In this document: piece after piece, positions 33,681 through 45,800 of the stretch
Numbering within the stretch: the first letter of the stretch is position 1
Layout: every line of letters begins with the position of its first letter
From: Isoetes taiwanensis
Taxonomy: Eukaryota; Streptophyta; Lycopodiopsida; Isoetales; Isoetaceae
Length of the DNA stretch: 64,000 bases
Direction: 5' to 3'
Assembly: GCA_021234155.1 (NCBI GenBank)
Contig: JAJEKV010000040.1
Location: 4,549,229-4,613,228, forward strand
The notes under the pieces: model-generated
The model's database searches: none
What the model was told of the DNA's origin: nothing
What the model saw: only the letters and a program-made list of their open reading frames with translations
Position numbers and translations under genes: made by a program

Positions 33681-35603
33681 ATGTTGCCTAGACCACTTTC
33701 TGACGTTTGAGCTAATCGTAACTTGCCACGTGTCATGTATTCTTTTCGTGAATGTTGCTCTCTTTACTCACATTATTATTTTAGGCGACATTCTGAGAGG
33801 GGAAAGATGGTTTCTTGGCGCACAACTAGTGCCTACGGCTAGGGCGGCAAGGGGAGAGGACGCCGCCCTCCTCTTCCTGATTCCAGCACTGCCTTAGCTA
33901 TTCTTGCAGATCAGTGACAAAATTGGATGCTAGCGGGGTTTTGCCATACTAATTCAGGTTGATTCTTATCTTCTAAAGATTGTTCCGGATTGCTTGCTTG
34001 AAATTGCTTCAAGGCGGTCTTTATGATATTGCCAGATGCTACTAACGTGGCCCGATTTGCTAAAGCTGTTGAGCAAGAATATGTAAGTTTCTTGGAATTT
34101 ATAATTTTCTTGTTTAGAGCAAGATCCGAAAGGGCATAGAGCCTATAAGGTAGCAGATTTTTAGCAGAAACATAAAGAGAGCAGTTTTCATGTATGGTTT
34201 TCTGGGCAATCTAATTAATGGCGGAGCCTTTAACCCTTTCTCTTGCTCTTTCTTGCTAGTGGAAAGATCTGGAGATGTTTTTTTGGAAGGAGCCAGAGTA
34301 AATTCTTGATTTCGATTTTACAGTTTTGAAACAGGATGTAAAATTTTTTGAGATTGCCGAGCTAGGGATATAATTGTGTCCAAGAAGACGCTTCCATATC
34401 AAGACCAGATATTATGAACCAAACTTTAGAGGGAAGTTTTGGTGGCTGGGCTGTGTGTCTAGCTTTGCAGGTTGGCTGACTGGCACATCTCGACAATGCA
34501 GCATCTCCTTTTAATTTTGCATTTGGTAGTAAAACTGCAGAATTAGATCATAGTTTGAAGCATTTGGGCTTCTCTGAGCAGTGCGGGAGAATTGGTCAGA
34601 TTACTTTTCAGCTCTTTTCTCTCCATTTCTAGTTTTGGAAGAGGATTTTTGGAGCATTCAAGATTTGTCTGGAGCTTGTGGAAAATGAGCATTTTGGCTC
34701 CTATAGTATTCTGTTTAATTGAGAAGATGTTAATACTGTAGTATTGGTTAGACAGGAGAAGAGGTTGAGAGAGGCTCATGTGTACACTTGCTACAGACAT
34801 GATTCAAATACAGATGGGATCCTTTGTACTTAAATTATATCTGATCCATGAGGGATCTTTGTATTGTAATTTTTTCTATCTAATCAATACAAAAACTTCG
34901 TACCTTCACAAAAAACAAATATTCTATTTTAGGGGACATTCTGCTCAACATTCTGCATTTGTAACTCCATTTGTATTATCCACTTCAAAATCTTCACAAA
35001 GATTACTGATATCCTTCAGAACTTCGGATTCATTGCCTTCAAGACTGTCCAGCTCAAAACTAGGAGCCGAATCCATGCCTAAACACTTCAACCTAGCATA
35101 ACTTAGAATCACACCGAGATTCAAACTAAAAACACTAAAAACCAAAGCATTCTTCGTCTGCTCCATTGCACCTCCCAAGAATCAAGAAAAGATACATGAT
35201 ACAGAGAAATAAAGATATTAGGCGACATCCTGCAACATTTTCAAAGAAAAACTGCACCTACAGCAAGACTTACACAAACACGGTTGCAAACATTCCAAAA
35301 CTCGGTGTAGAACTCGTCCTAAGGTTAGACAATGCCAGAGCTCGTCCTAGCGCCCTAAGCACATAAGAAAATGAGGAAAGGCAATGCTACACTCAAAAGT
35401 TTTTGAAAAAAAAGTATGATCTAGCTTAAGCATGATGCAGCACCTCGGATTTAACCTCCAAATCCGTCAGCGCCACCACAGAACATCACAGCGCCATCGA
35501 CAAAGCAGAGAGCACTCGTTGGACTTGCAGAAGGAAGGACAAAATGTCACGTTGGTGGTTTAGTCCACGTCGACGCCACGTCAGAAAGTGGTCTAGGCAA
35601 CAT
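33681..35603. mobile_element. 1.9-kb segment with 26-bp perfect inverted ends
   Basis: 33681-33706 (ATGTTGCCTAGACCACTTTC + TGACGT) is the exact reverse complement of 35578-35603. Inside and next to it, TTTAGGNGACATTC-type words recur in one orientation at about 33779, 34928, 35218 and 35624. No target duplication or transposase is seen, so the class is unknown. Confidence 0.4.
34014..34082 (+). CDS. Isolated exon-like piece, unrecognised (23 codons)
   Basis: A 69-nt open piece between an acceptor-like TTGCTTCAAG and a donor GTAAGT encodes MILPDATNVARFAKAVEQEY. Composition and splice sites look like a real exon, but no partners were found nearby. It may belong with the small gene at 31980, which is speculation. 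Confidence 0.22.
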
Positions 35604-36393
35604 TCACGTTGCACCAATGTCACTTTAGGTGACATTCCTGTATACAAACTGTGTTCATTTTTTACAAGCATGCACATTACATGATTTCAGGCATAAGTCT
35701 TTTGGTAGCAGTTAAATTGCAATGTGCAAACCTCTTATCTGTCTACCTTGTACGTCATGTCTGTTTCCTGGTTAGTCAGACAGAACTCTTATGCAGACAG
35801 GACAGGAGTAGAGTCATTAGGTGCAAAAGCAAATCCACTTCTAGAACTAAGATCCAGGATTATCAAAGAAATCACCCAAGACCCAAGTAGGAATTTGACA
35901 ATGTTTTGATAACCTGGAGAGCCAAAGTTGACATGTTTCTAACAGTTGGCTTTTGATCCTTCTGATAATTGTTATCTTGTTTCAAAACATGTAACATTCA
36001 AAATATCTATGATAAGTTTGCACATTCTGTTCATTTATTACTCTAAAAGCATACGCTCTATGGAGATGGTGTCAAAGCTGATGTAGATAGCTTTTCCAAA
36101 CCTTAGCTATTCTTGACCAATTGCATACCTTATAAACATTGATGTTTGTGTCTGCATTATAAGACGTTAGCAGCTTGACGTAGCAAACACCATCCGTTTC
36201 CAAGCAGGCAAGGTTTGTGTTGTCGACACAATCTACATGATTCTATATGCTAGATGTTCCAACTTGATTCTATATCTACATGATTCCAACTTGGTGGAGT
36301 TCTCGTACTGGCTTCTGTTTCAAATTGCAAGGGGGAGTGGTTAACTGGTTCAGCAAGAAGCAAAATGCCACTGCTGTAAGCACTTGTGAATCT
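35604..36393. other. No gene seen
   Basis: Non-coding sequence between the 1.9-kb inverted-repeat segment and the first long-TIR MITE. The only feature is TTTAGGTGACATTCCTG at 35624. Confidence 0.45.
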
Positions 36394-36833
36394 GAACACG
36401 TAACTACCATTGACATTAATTAACACAACCATTGGGTCCAACACATTTAAATTAAAATCCCCCTTAAACCCCCTTTGGTTTGGGTGCAAATTCACACGGG
36501 GGGTGACTCCGGGCAACGAGAGCTGTTGGATAGGCATATTCACCCTTTATTCCTTAATCTACACCGTACGTAAAGTTCCTCGTTTGTGGGGTATGCAAGT
36601 ACAAAATCTGCTATACTGTATAACAAGATTCGCAAAATACTATAAGATTTCAAGCGGAATACTATATGGTGTTGATTTTGTACGTGCAAAATACAATTAT
36701 GAGGGCTCTCGCTGCCCTACGTCACCCCCCGTGTGAATATGCACCCAAATCAAAGGGGGTTTAAGGGGGATTTTAATTTAAATGTGTTGGACCCAATGGT
36801 TGTGTTAATTAATGTCAATGGTAGTTACGTGTT
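36394..36833 (+). mobile_element. Long-TIR MITE, copy A
   Basis: The inverted arms are about 115 bp long: left starts AACACGTAACTACCATTGAC (36394) and right ends in its complement (36833). The inner parts share GGTTTGGGTGCAAATTCACA and the CACCCCCCGTGTG box. The 440-bp element has no coding capacity. A related copy in reverse orientation lies at 41305-41762. After 36833 the arm sequence is partly repeated (TTAATGTCAATGGTTGTTATG). Confidence 0.85.
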
Positions 36834-37594
36834 GGTTGTTAATGTCAATGGTTGTTATGTGTTGGGGGATTTAATTTTTATATGTTGGATGTTAATGGTT
36901 TGTGTTGCAAAAATTTTTTTTTGGCCCCGTCGGGGCCTTAGGGACGTCCCTCCCCCCCCCCTCGGTGTGACAAAAATTTTAGAATTCAAACCAGAAAAAA
37001 ACTAGAATTCATTTGAGGCTTTCATCACCTGCAGCTTTTGAATTTCATCACAATAAAACAAATAGAACATAAATAAAAGTTACCATAAAGATAGAGTGGA
37101 TTGATCCCATTATTCTGAAAGTCATAAAGTTTGCAACACCTATACACAAACATTTTTCAACTGGAATTTAACAGCAGCCTTTGGCCTCCATGGATTCTTG
37201 TGGTGAGAAACCAAAGTGGGAAACTTTTCTGCTTGTTAGCACAAGGATCTAGAAGCCTTGGAATTTGCTTAATAACTGCCTCAAAATCTAAAAATGCATG
37301 GTAATTTTTTGCAACCTTCATTCGGAATGAGCCATAAAACAATATCCAATAGCGCAATCCTGTATTCATCAGCTGGTAGGATGTGAAAGCCGACCAAACC
37401 CGGCCGAAAAATTGTTGTTTTAGCATAGATAACTTAACCAAACATATCCATTACACTATCAAAAAGATCTCGGAGAGAGCTTTCCAACGCAATAAAAATC
37501 ATCTCAAACAGAGCTCTGGATCAAAAGTTATGATAAGAAATGTGTTGCCGGTGGGGAAACTGCACTACATGCACCCTTCAAGCCCTTCATGTGC
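36834..37594. other. No gene seen; GC hairpin and C-run
   Basis: GGCCCC-GTC-GGGGCC at 36923-36937 is a perfect hairpin, followed by a run of C near 36951-36961. The stretch 37440-37540 has text seen in plant retroelement LTRs or leaders (GAGCTTTCCAACGCAATAAA), but no boundaries can be set. Confidence 0.4.
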
Positions 37595-37766
37595 CCATTA
37601 TGCACCACACACACAAAAAGAGGGCTTTTGTTGTGAGCCATTGGTTGTTGACCATTATGCACCACATGCACAAAAAGAGGGCTTTTGTTGTGAGCCATTG
37701 GTTGTTGACCAATATGCACCACACGCACAAAAAAAGGGCTTTTGTTGTGAGCCATTGGTTGTTGAC
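37595..37766. repeat. 57-bp tandem repeat, three copies
   Basis: Units start at 37595, 37652 and 37709 (period 57): CCATTATGCACCACACACAC... followed by GGGCTTTTGTTGTGAGCCAT. Every copy stays open in several frames, which explains three overlapping apparent ORFs. Confidence 0.92.
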
Positions 37767-37924
37767 CATTGGAAAAAAAAAGGCTAAAATCAATGGCTCA
37801 GAAATGGTGCACTCTAGATGTACGCATTAGTACATCCATTTGAATACATCACGAAATCATAGGAAAACCTTAGTGAAAAGCGTACAAAAACACAAAGAAA
37901 ACCCCCTGTTATTATGCTACATAT

Positions 37925-38242
37925 ATGTCTATCTGTTCAGCTGCCAAAGAAGCTATATGGCTTAGGAGACTCCTGTGGGATCTTGGTGCAGCACAAGCCC
38001 ATCCAACTGTGCTTATGAATGACAACAAGGCGGCAGTCAGTTTGGTAAGAAATCCTTCCAATTTTACTAAAGCCAAGCATATAGAAACTCAGTATCACTT
38101 TACTAGAGAGAAAGTGGAAGAGAAAAAAATTTCTGTCAAACACTTGGGCACTCAGTTTATGACAGCGGATGTGCTAACCAAGCCCCTTGCACGAAAAAGG
38201 CACAATGAGTGCATTCAAGAAATGGGCATGGTGCGACTTTGA
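37925..38242 (+). pseudogene. Ty1/copia RNase H fragment (C-terminal end of Pol)
   Basis: The product has the copia RNase H signature: AAKEAIWLRRLLWDLG, then NDNKAAVSLVRNPS, KAKHIETQYHFTRE and TADVLTKPLA, ending 25 codons later at the usual Pol terminus. Upstream integrase and reverse transcriptase are absent. A polypurine tract and probable 3' LTR follow. It is the 3' remnant of a copia element. Confidence 0.85.
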
Positions 38243-38448
38243 GTTGCTACATGAGCAGTTACATTGGGATTTGGTTTCGGTCAGCATTTGTTTGAGTTTT
38301 CTTGTTGGTGTGGATTGTTCTTTGTTTTCAAAGGGTTGCAAGTTGAAACAGAACTTCAATTTGTGAAGAAGTCACATTCAAGGGGGAGCTGCAGTAAACT
38401 GGTAACTTCTATTAGTAATAGACTTTCTATTCTACATGAATGTACACT

Positions 38449-38676
38449 TGAGGGGGAGTATTGGAATCAGACACCTGTCAGCAAGGTGTTACAATCATGT
38501 TATGTTTGGTGGTTTGCTTTAGGTTGTTCTTTAAATAGGCAGATGCCTTATTAGCTCCTGAAGTTCAGCATGGCGGTGAGGGGCCTGCTATTTTGGTCTC
38601 ACCATTGCATGTATAAGCTCATCGAGATCATTCTAATAAACATGTTCTTCTGCCGTTTGAATTACTCTTGTATTCA
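38449..38676 (+). mobile_element. Copia polypurine tract and probable 3' LTR
   Basis: TTGAGGGGGAG (38449-38458) is followed by TATTGGAATCAG, which resembles the usual copia LTR start TGTTGGAATC. The segment holds TTTAAATAGG and AATAAA and ends TTGTATTCA at 38676, a common copia LTR end. A second G-run (AAGGGGGAG near 38381) is an alternative tract. No 5' LTR is visible in the window. Confidence 0.55.
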
Positions 38677-38927
38677 TTAAAACCAACCGAACTGGACAAA
38701 AAATATACACATCAAACCTGATTAGAGCACAAGACCTCAATCAAACCGATTAAACTGCCCAGATTAGAAAAAACCCTGGACCAAAATACCAAGAACCAAA
38801 GCTGAGGAAAACGATGCAAGCCTACCTCTAAAGCGAACCAAGAAAGAAACCTGTTTTACCATATTAAAAGATCACCAAATCGGCAAAGAACAGAAGACAA
38901 AAAGCCCCAAATCTTGAAAGGACAGAG

Positions 38928-40215
38928 CCATAGTTGGGGCCGACCTAGGTCGGCCCTAAATTCTGAGCTATTCCGACCTAGGTCGGAGTCGGACTAATCC
39001 GACCGTGGGTCGTTTGGGTCAAAATGACCGAAATTTTCTTTTTCCCCCTTTTTGATTGTTGCATCCCTTGGGCGCCAAGACTGCCGAAATAGAGGGTTTT
39101 GGAGCAAAAAGGGGCAGCCAAATCCTTTCCTGTGACTCTGAACTCTCTATTTTTAGTGCAAGGATGGCCAAATCATAGGTGAATCGTCATCAGGTAAGCT
39201 TGCTTCCATGATATTTTTTGTGTCTAAACTGGATACAGTGGAAAAATACTCTGCTGCTAGTTTCTTGCCACCCGTTCTTCTTTTCTATGCACATTCTTTT
39301 CTTATGCCCTTTCTTATCCTCTGCTGCATGCTGCAGAGCAGAGCATCGACCAAGCTCCAGAGCAGAGCAAGGCATCGATCTCTTGGCAATGTCCATGATT
39401 TCTTCTGCAGCAGCAACGCTTTGCCTCATCAGCCTCTGCTTCTTTCTTTTTCAACAGTAGGTCAGTTTAAAATGTCAAGTTTTTTAATAGATTTCCTCTT
39501 AGGGATGATTCATTTATAACTTAGCTAAGAACAGGGCAGAGGCTCAAAGATTTTGCCCTTTGCCTCTGGAGTAGATTCCATGCACTACTGCAGTAGAACC
39601 TGCACTAGCCTAAATAAGTGTTTATCTACAACAATATTTTGTCTCTAGCTAATCCTCCGTTTTCCCTCGAATCCTTTGTTTTCCTATACTGTTTACACAT
39701 ATAGAAAGACTATAGTACCATTACCATGAAAAAAACTGCTGGGTTAGATGATTTGTTCAATAATTATATTTGATGAGTATTCATGATTTTATTGCTTGGT
39801 CTACTAATCACAGAAATTTACTCTCAGATTTCAGATTGTGTAAAACATAAGTATGGACACTATTTGCAAGGCGCTAATTCAAGCAAACCAAGATACTTGT
39901 TGCTATTGGTTTTGCTCTAGGGATGAAACTTGAACCAATGGATTAGAAGAGATAATTTAAGCATCGAATAGTTTTTATCTTTTCGTATTATAATTTGGAT
40001 ATTTCTAAGTTGTTCAAGGTCTAGTCTTCTCTTTATTTGCTATTTATTTAGAATTAGTGGTTCCTGAAGATGTATTACATGTTGTTTATAAATTATCTGC
40101 AGGAAAATAAAAGCTTGGATTTTAAAAGAATAGGTCGGTAGGTCGGCAAAAAATCCCCACCTAGGTCGGTCTTCTCCCACCTAGGTCGGCAGGTCGGCGG
40201 GTCGGCCCAACTATG
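38928..40215. mobile_element. Non-autonomous hAT element with 8-bp target duplication
   Basis: The ends are CATAGTTGGGGCCGACC (38928) and GGTCGGCCCAACTATG (ending 40215). GACAGAGC flanks both sides (38920-38927 and 40216-40223), an exact 8-bp duplication as expected for hAT. The palindrome CGACCTAGGTCGG and relatives are repeated near both ends (38940, 38975; about 40160-40195). The interior has no transposase. Confidence 0.88.
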
Positions 40216-41035
40216 GACAGAGCCACAAAAAAATAGAAGAAAAGACACAGTTCTGGGATAGCAACTTATCTAAATAGAATTCGCTCCGTAGACAATGGTA
40301 CCTGGCAAAAGAGCGCCCCTCTGTATGATTTCACCACCGACAAAGGGTCGTCCCTGAGCAAGAAGGCAGTGTACAATCTCCCTCGATACAAAGAAGGCAA
40401 GGTAAACAATTACCATGGATTCAACTCGTTATGAGGCCTACATCACGATTGCGGCAATATGCAGAGCGAAATTCCACAGTCAAGGATGAGATGCACTAGG
40501 GCACAAGGAAGATGAGCTACGGTAGGCATAAGGAAGATGAGACATACCGAACAGGGATGAGAAATTGATAGGATAGAAAGAAAATAAATTCAGAGAAAGC
40601 TAGACAGAGACAAGCAAGTTCAATGAAACTGATAGGATATAGAAGAAGGAGAAATTTATCTTGCTCGCCATAAGACATGTCCCCTGCACCATGCTGATCA
40701 AGAAGTAAGTTCATATGACATTATTTATGCAATCACATTGATCCTCGATGTTTATTAACCATTATTCTTTTGCAGAGATAACGTGGATTCTACTAACGAT
40801 AGCATTCCCCTTGGCGTAGAGAGTGACGAGATACGCATGCATCGAGATTATTTTGATGGAGATGACTACAGGAGCAGTAGCTATGCTGCATAAACTTGTC
40901 CAAACAGTTTAAACCATATTCTTTTGTATACGTTATTTTCTATCATGTAATCAATTTTTCAGTGTATTCTTTCACTGCTTGGATACTCATTCCCCTCCCC
41001 TCCCCTTTTTTTTTTAATTAAATTTATTTACAATT
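40216..41035 (+). other. Mostly empty; two short exon-like pieces, unrecognised
   Basis: Around 40277-40402 the plus strand reads VDNGTWQKSAPLYDFTTDKG before a GTAAAC donor. At 40776-40893, after TTCTTTTGCAG, it reads PLGVESDEIRMHRDYFDGDD to a TAA. Both look like exons in composition, but their phases and family are unknown and no promoter is seen. Confidence 0.25.
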
Positions 41036-41207
41036 GACACCCGTGACAACGAACTATGGGTACAATTAAGAGTCACTCGTGACAAATGTAAATACACATG
41101 GTATAAAAATTAATTGGTGACACGCGACAACTACGATTAGAATTTGTTACACGTCACAAATATTGCATTAGTAACGCGTTACAGAATAATATTCTGTAAC
41201 GTGTTAC
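41036..41207. repeat. Cluster of six GTNAC-N-CGTNAC palindromic motifs
   Basis: Related 12-mers: GACACCCGTGAC (41036), GTCACTCGTGAC (41072), GTGACACGCGAC (41117), GTTACACGTCAC (41146), GTAACGCGTTAC (41171, perfect palindrome) and GTAACGTGTTAC (41196). 41178-41200 (GTTACAGAATA-A-TATTCTGTAAC) is also an 11-bp-arm palindrome joining the last two. Confidence 0.7.
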
Positions 41208-41304
41208 AAGTGGTTCTTCCTTTAGAACTGAAAGAAGGCAGCGAGGAAGAAGTCTGTTATGTCATCTCACGAGCCTTTCCTACCTCGTACTATTCAGTGT
41301 TTAG

Positions 41305-41762
41305 ACAACAACCAACATATAACTAGTATTAACATTAATTAACTTAAACCATTGCATCCAACATTTCTAAATAAAAATTCCCCTGAAATCCCCTTTGGTT
41401 TGGGTGCATATTCACACGGGGGATTACGCAGGGCAGGGAGAGCCCCTAAAAAGTTATAATACATGTACAAAATTAACACCATTAAGTACATTTCATCAAA
41501 CCTTATAGTATTTTGCAAACCTTAATATACAGTATACAAAAACTTGTACAACCATACCCCATAAACGAGGATCGCTATGTATGGTCCAGATCAAGGAATA
41601 AAGGGCAAATATGCCCATCCGACAGCTCTCGATGCCCGAAGTAGCCCCCCGTGTGAATATGCACCCAAACCAAAGGGCTTTCAGGGGGATTTTTATTTAG
41701 AAATGTTGGATGCAATGGTTTAAGTTAATTAATGTTAATACTAGTTATATGTTGGTTGTTGT
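41305..41762 (-). mobile_element. Long-TIR MITE, copy B
   Basis: Ends ACAACAACCAAC (41305) and GTTGGTTGTTGT (41762), with long inverted arms including ATTAACATTAATTAAC and TTTGGTTTGGGTGCATATTC. Its reverse complement aligns along its whole length with copy A at 36394, including the centre (TTTATTCCTTGATC and ACTATAAGG words). Confidence 0.85.
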
Positions 41763-42826
41763 ACTAAAATTTTTTTTGGGCCCTTAGGAAAAAGTGTTGA
41801 ATGGAATAGTTTAAAGTTGAATTTTAAGTTAAGAGTGTAGAATGTAATGGTTACGTAATGGTTATGGGCATAAATGCATGTAGCACAGTTCAGAACCCGA
41901 ACACATTGCTTGTGTTCTTATGGCTTATTTCATGTTAAGTTCTGGTTCTGTTCACTCCTGTTTGTTTTGTTTATCATATTTAAGGTGTATTATTAGTCAT
42001 GTAGCTCTTCTAAAAACCGCCTGATGGTGTTGGCCCTAGTATACATCTTTTGACATTGCTAAATAAATATGTTGAAAGGCGTTAAGCTGGATAGGTTCTC
42101 TGCTTACCTGTATGTTCTTTTAAGATTACCCTTCTTAGGCTAATCCTTGAATGGTTGACATGCAGGTAACCGAACTTATCTCTACATATGGTGATGTTTG
42201 CGTTAAGATTGAGCAAAGTTATTGCTCAGAATAGAAGGTTACTATTTGGTGATATCTGAAAACTCTATCTAAGCTGATCTGCATAAGATACAATGATTGT
42301 GGCGATAAATCTATATGTCTTTATCTAAAGCTGTTTTAACATTTACATTTGCTGTTGTTTCAATATACAGTTGAGTGATGTTTTATTTTTATCTTTACAT
42401 CTTCTACAAGATGTGCATAAGATTCACATTATGTCGACATTTCTATGTTTTTTTATCTAAGATGGCTTTAACATTATTCTATTCAACGCACATTTGAGAA
42501 ATAATAGCCTGTTACTAGTTTCTAGTAAAAAGTTTTTTCTGGTATTATTCTTATGATGTAAATGTGGTTACAATACATCTTTTTTTTTTTAAACAAATTT
42601 ATTTTAGTTGTTATCAAGGCCTAAGATATGATATACACCTTGTCATATCTGGGACTGCACTTTTAAGGTCTATTAAATCAAACTGGACTAATAGGCCTAA
42701 GTCTGTTTTTTTGTCTTAGACTTAAAAATAGACCAAAAGGTTTAATAATATTACCCCAGTTTCTAGGTTTAACCTAGGACCTTGGTTTGAACTAAGGTGT
42801 TTCTAACTGTTTTATTATGATTTCAG
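41763..42826. other. No gene confirmed; probable intron of the following gene
   Basis: T-rich sequence ending in TTATTATGATTTCAG. A short open piece after ACATGCAG (about 42166-42230) has no good donor and is not called. Confidence 0.45.
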
Positions 42827-45800
42827 CAAAATAATGTCATTAATCTTGAGGAGGATGGAGATATTGACAACAACTGGATTAAAGAATTGATAGCCTTGAA
42901 ATATGATCAGTGCATGATTTCTAGCCCTAATGTTGCTGTCCAGACACTTATTGCTTGCATCAAGAGCAAAGAGATACATGAATTCATCATTCACGAGGAG
43001 ATCAATCTGATAGAGAAGAACAAGTCACCTGTGAGTTATTTTGGTTTCAATGGATGGTTTGCCATTTTCTTTCAAAAAAAGCCAATTTTTTTTTTTTGTT
43101 GAAGGACGCCAGACTTTATTCAATCAAAGAGTCAAATACAAGTATAAATGCAGAGACAGGAATAAAATCTCAGCGGATAAGCGGAGACCCACCGAGTGAA
43201 GCAACCTGCCTAAGCATAAGAGTGCACATCCAAAAACTCCTGAAAAATCAATCGCCTCTTGCGAGGGGCAAGTGAAGAACAATGATACGACTTTACAATG
43301 TAACCTTGAGCTTCTTGGAGAACACGATTATCTGCCACATCCAGACCTTTGAAGATTACCAATCTTCGTCTTTTCCAGATAGTCCAGAGCAACCATCCTG
43401 CTGCTAGATGAAAAGCCTGGCCTTGTAACTCTGTCCAGGTACTTGGGTAAATTGCCAAAAGCAGTTGTTGACTTGTTAGTGAAACCTGAAAAAGGGAAAA
43501 CAACCAGTCCCATACCTGTCTAAGGTGTTCACACATGAAAAAGCAATGCTCAATGGTCTCAGATCCACGCTTGCATACTGGACACTGATTTGATATTCTA
43601 GGGTTAAACTTATGGACAAGCACATTAACCCTGCAGACACCTATGAAGAATCTGCCACCAAAGAACTGCCACTTTAGGATGAAGTAGCTTGTCCCATGCC
43701 CAAGACCACACCTTCTGCCATTGAAGAGGAGGAAGTTGAAGAGACCACTTATTAGACGGAGGAAGAATATCAGTATCAAGCAACAACTGATACATAGAGT
43801 TCACAAGTTTGCACTCCTTAATTTCTTCATGACAAACCCATACCAAAATATCTTCTTGGTGTGGCAGAATAGGTTGTAGAAAATCAGCAACTTTTTGCCA
43901 AAGAACTCTATCCCATCGCCCCAATAGAAACTTTAATCGAAAAGCCTCCCATGTCAAAGAATCGGCCTCGAGTCATACCATCTTTGCAATAGTTATTCCA
44001 AAGACTTTTCCAACGTCTTTGAGTCAATGGGTGCACTGTAAAGCAAAGTGGTTGATTGTCTACCAGAGGGATCCACCAACAAGGTGCAGTCAACTGTACA
44101 CAAGCAGTTGGACTGATGTGAAATAAAGTTTTGACTGTGTGCCAGGAATCTAACAATCCCTTTAAGAATGGAGAAGCATTATGATAAGGCCGCAACTCAT
44201 AAAATAAACTCCATGGAAGAACAGGTTTGAGTGTGACTTTACCAAAAGGGATACAATAGGTAAGAGCCTGTGCAATAAGCCGTAACCCAGGAGAATCATC
44301 CTTACCTACGAGAAGCCACCAAATGAATTTTGAGATCATAACCTTACTCTGCAAATGGAAATCTGTCATGCCCAAACCTCCAGCAGACTTAGGTTTTATA
44401 CACTTAGACCATGCAACCTTCACCACTACCCCTGCTTCATTTCCACCCCAGATAAAGTTTCTAACAACACCCACAATCTCCTGAAACTTTGAGTGGGAAG
44501 CAAGAATGGCAGAAGCCATATAGACATGTGTGTTGCTTAAGACATGCTTAGCAACTAATACCCTTCCAGGCATAGATAGCTTAGCCGTATCCCACCAAAA
44601 AAGGTGCCTCCGCAACCCCTCGATTATAACATCCCAAGCATCAGAAGTTGAAACATGAATACCCACTGGGATACCAAGAAGCTTGGTTGCCTTCCCATGA
44701 GGCAACACCTTCCAGGGGTAAGCAAGAACACATGGTGGGACTTCATCATCTAGAGTCCACAAAGCAGAACACTTTTGCCAACCGACCAAAACTCCGTGAG
44801 GCTAAGGAAAATGTGTCAGCGTAAGCTTTGCATTTTGGAGATTATCAGCATCTGCTTTCAAAAATAGAAAGGTATCATCTGCATACTGATTAATAATTTC
44901 TTGAGAGCCATTTTCCATAGGAAGACCCCTGATCACATCATCCTCAGCAGCACTAGAAAATAATTGTGAAAGCACCTCTGCCACTATTGTAAAAAGTAAT
45001 GGAGCCAAGGGGCAACCTTGACGAAATCCTCTACCAACAGGAAAGACAACAGAGGGCTCTCCCTGGAAGAGTACTGTAGATCTTGCTGAAGTATGCAACT
45101 TCATGACATCTCTTGTGAATGGGATACCAAACCCTAAAGCCAATAAACTAGAGACTTGTAAAACTCTGGTCAATAAGATCTATAATGACATGCCTGGATT
45201 GTTATTCTCTAGAACATGTTTGGAAGATGATCTAGGTAGGAAATTCCTTATTGGACTCAAACATTTAGAAAAGGTGAATGATATGAAACCCACTCTTCAA
45301 GTGGAACAAGTTTCTGAAAATTCTGCTGCAGATTATTTGAAAGAAGAGGTCCAATTTTGTTTGTTTTCAGAAAATGATTTGTCCGATGAAGATAAGATCA
45401 GTTTCGGCAATGATGATACTAATAATGAGGAATCTGATGATCAAGAAGAAGTTCCTACCCTTACTCTCCAGAATTCTGCAAAATTCCCTATATTACCTGA
45501 GCGGAATGTTGAATGCTATGGGGCAGCATGGGAGCATGCGATCTGGAAGAGCCAGAACTTTGGAGCTCTGGCACCCATTAATTTGGAAACGTGGAAAGCC
45601 CTAACCAGTGATGACTTTAAGGTGTGAAACTTCGTAAAGTTGCTATATTTTACCATTTTTTAAAATCTAAAATTTGATGGTTTACTAGGATGCGTATGCT
45701 AAAACAACTTCATAAAATCGCCAAAATTTGATAATATTGCATTCCAATTATAGTAAATTCGCCAAATTAATGGACATTTTACAGGAAAAACCTCAATTTT

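Noticed and set aside
34945-35178. 77-codon minus-strand frame with a hydrophobic start
   Set aside because: It has an apparent N-terminal membrane stretch, but no promoter, neighbours or homologue I recognise; it lies inside the 1.9-kb inverted-repeat segment.
37157-37441. 94-codon minus-strand frame
   Set aside because: It looks like translated retroelement leader or LTR text and has no domain; not called as a gene.
37528-37830. Three overlapping small proteins on both strands
   Set aside because: They are produced by the 57-bp tandem repeat, whose length is a multiple of three.
42166-42230. Possible exon after ACATGCAG
   Set aside because: Open for 22 codons but ends without a GT donor, then a stop.
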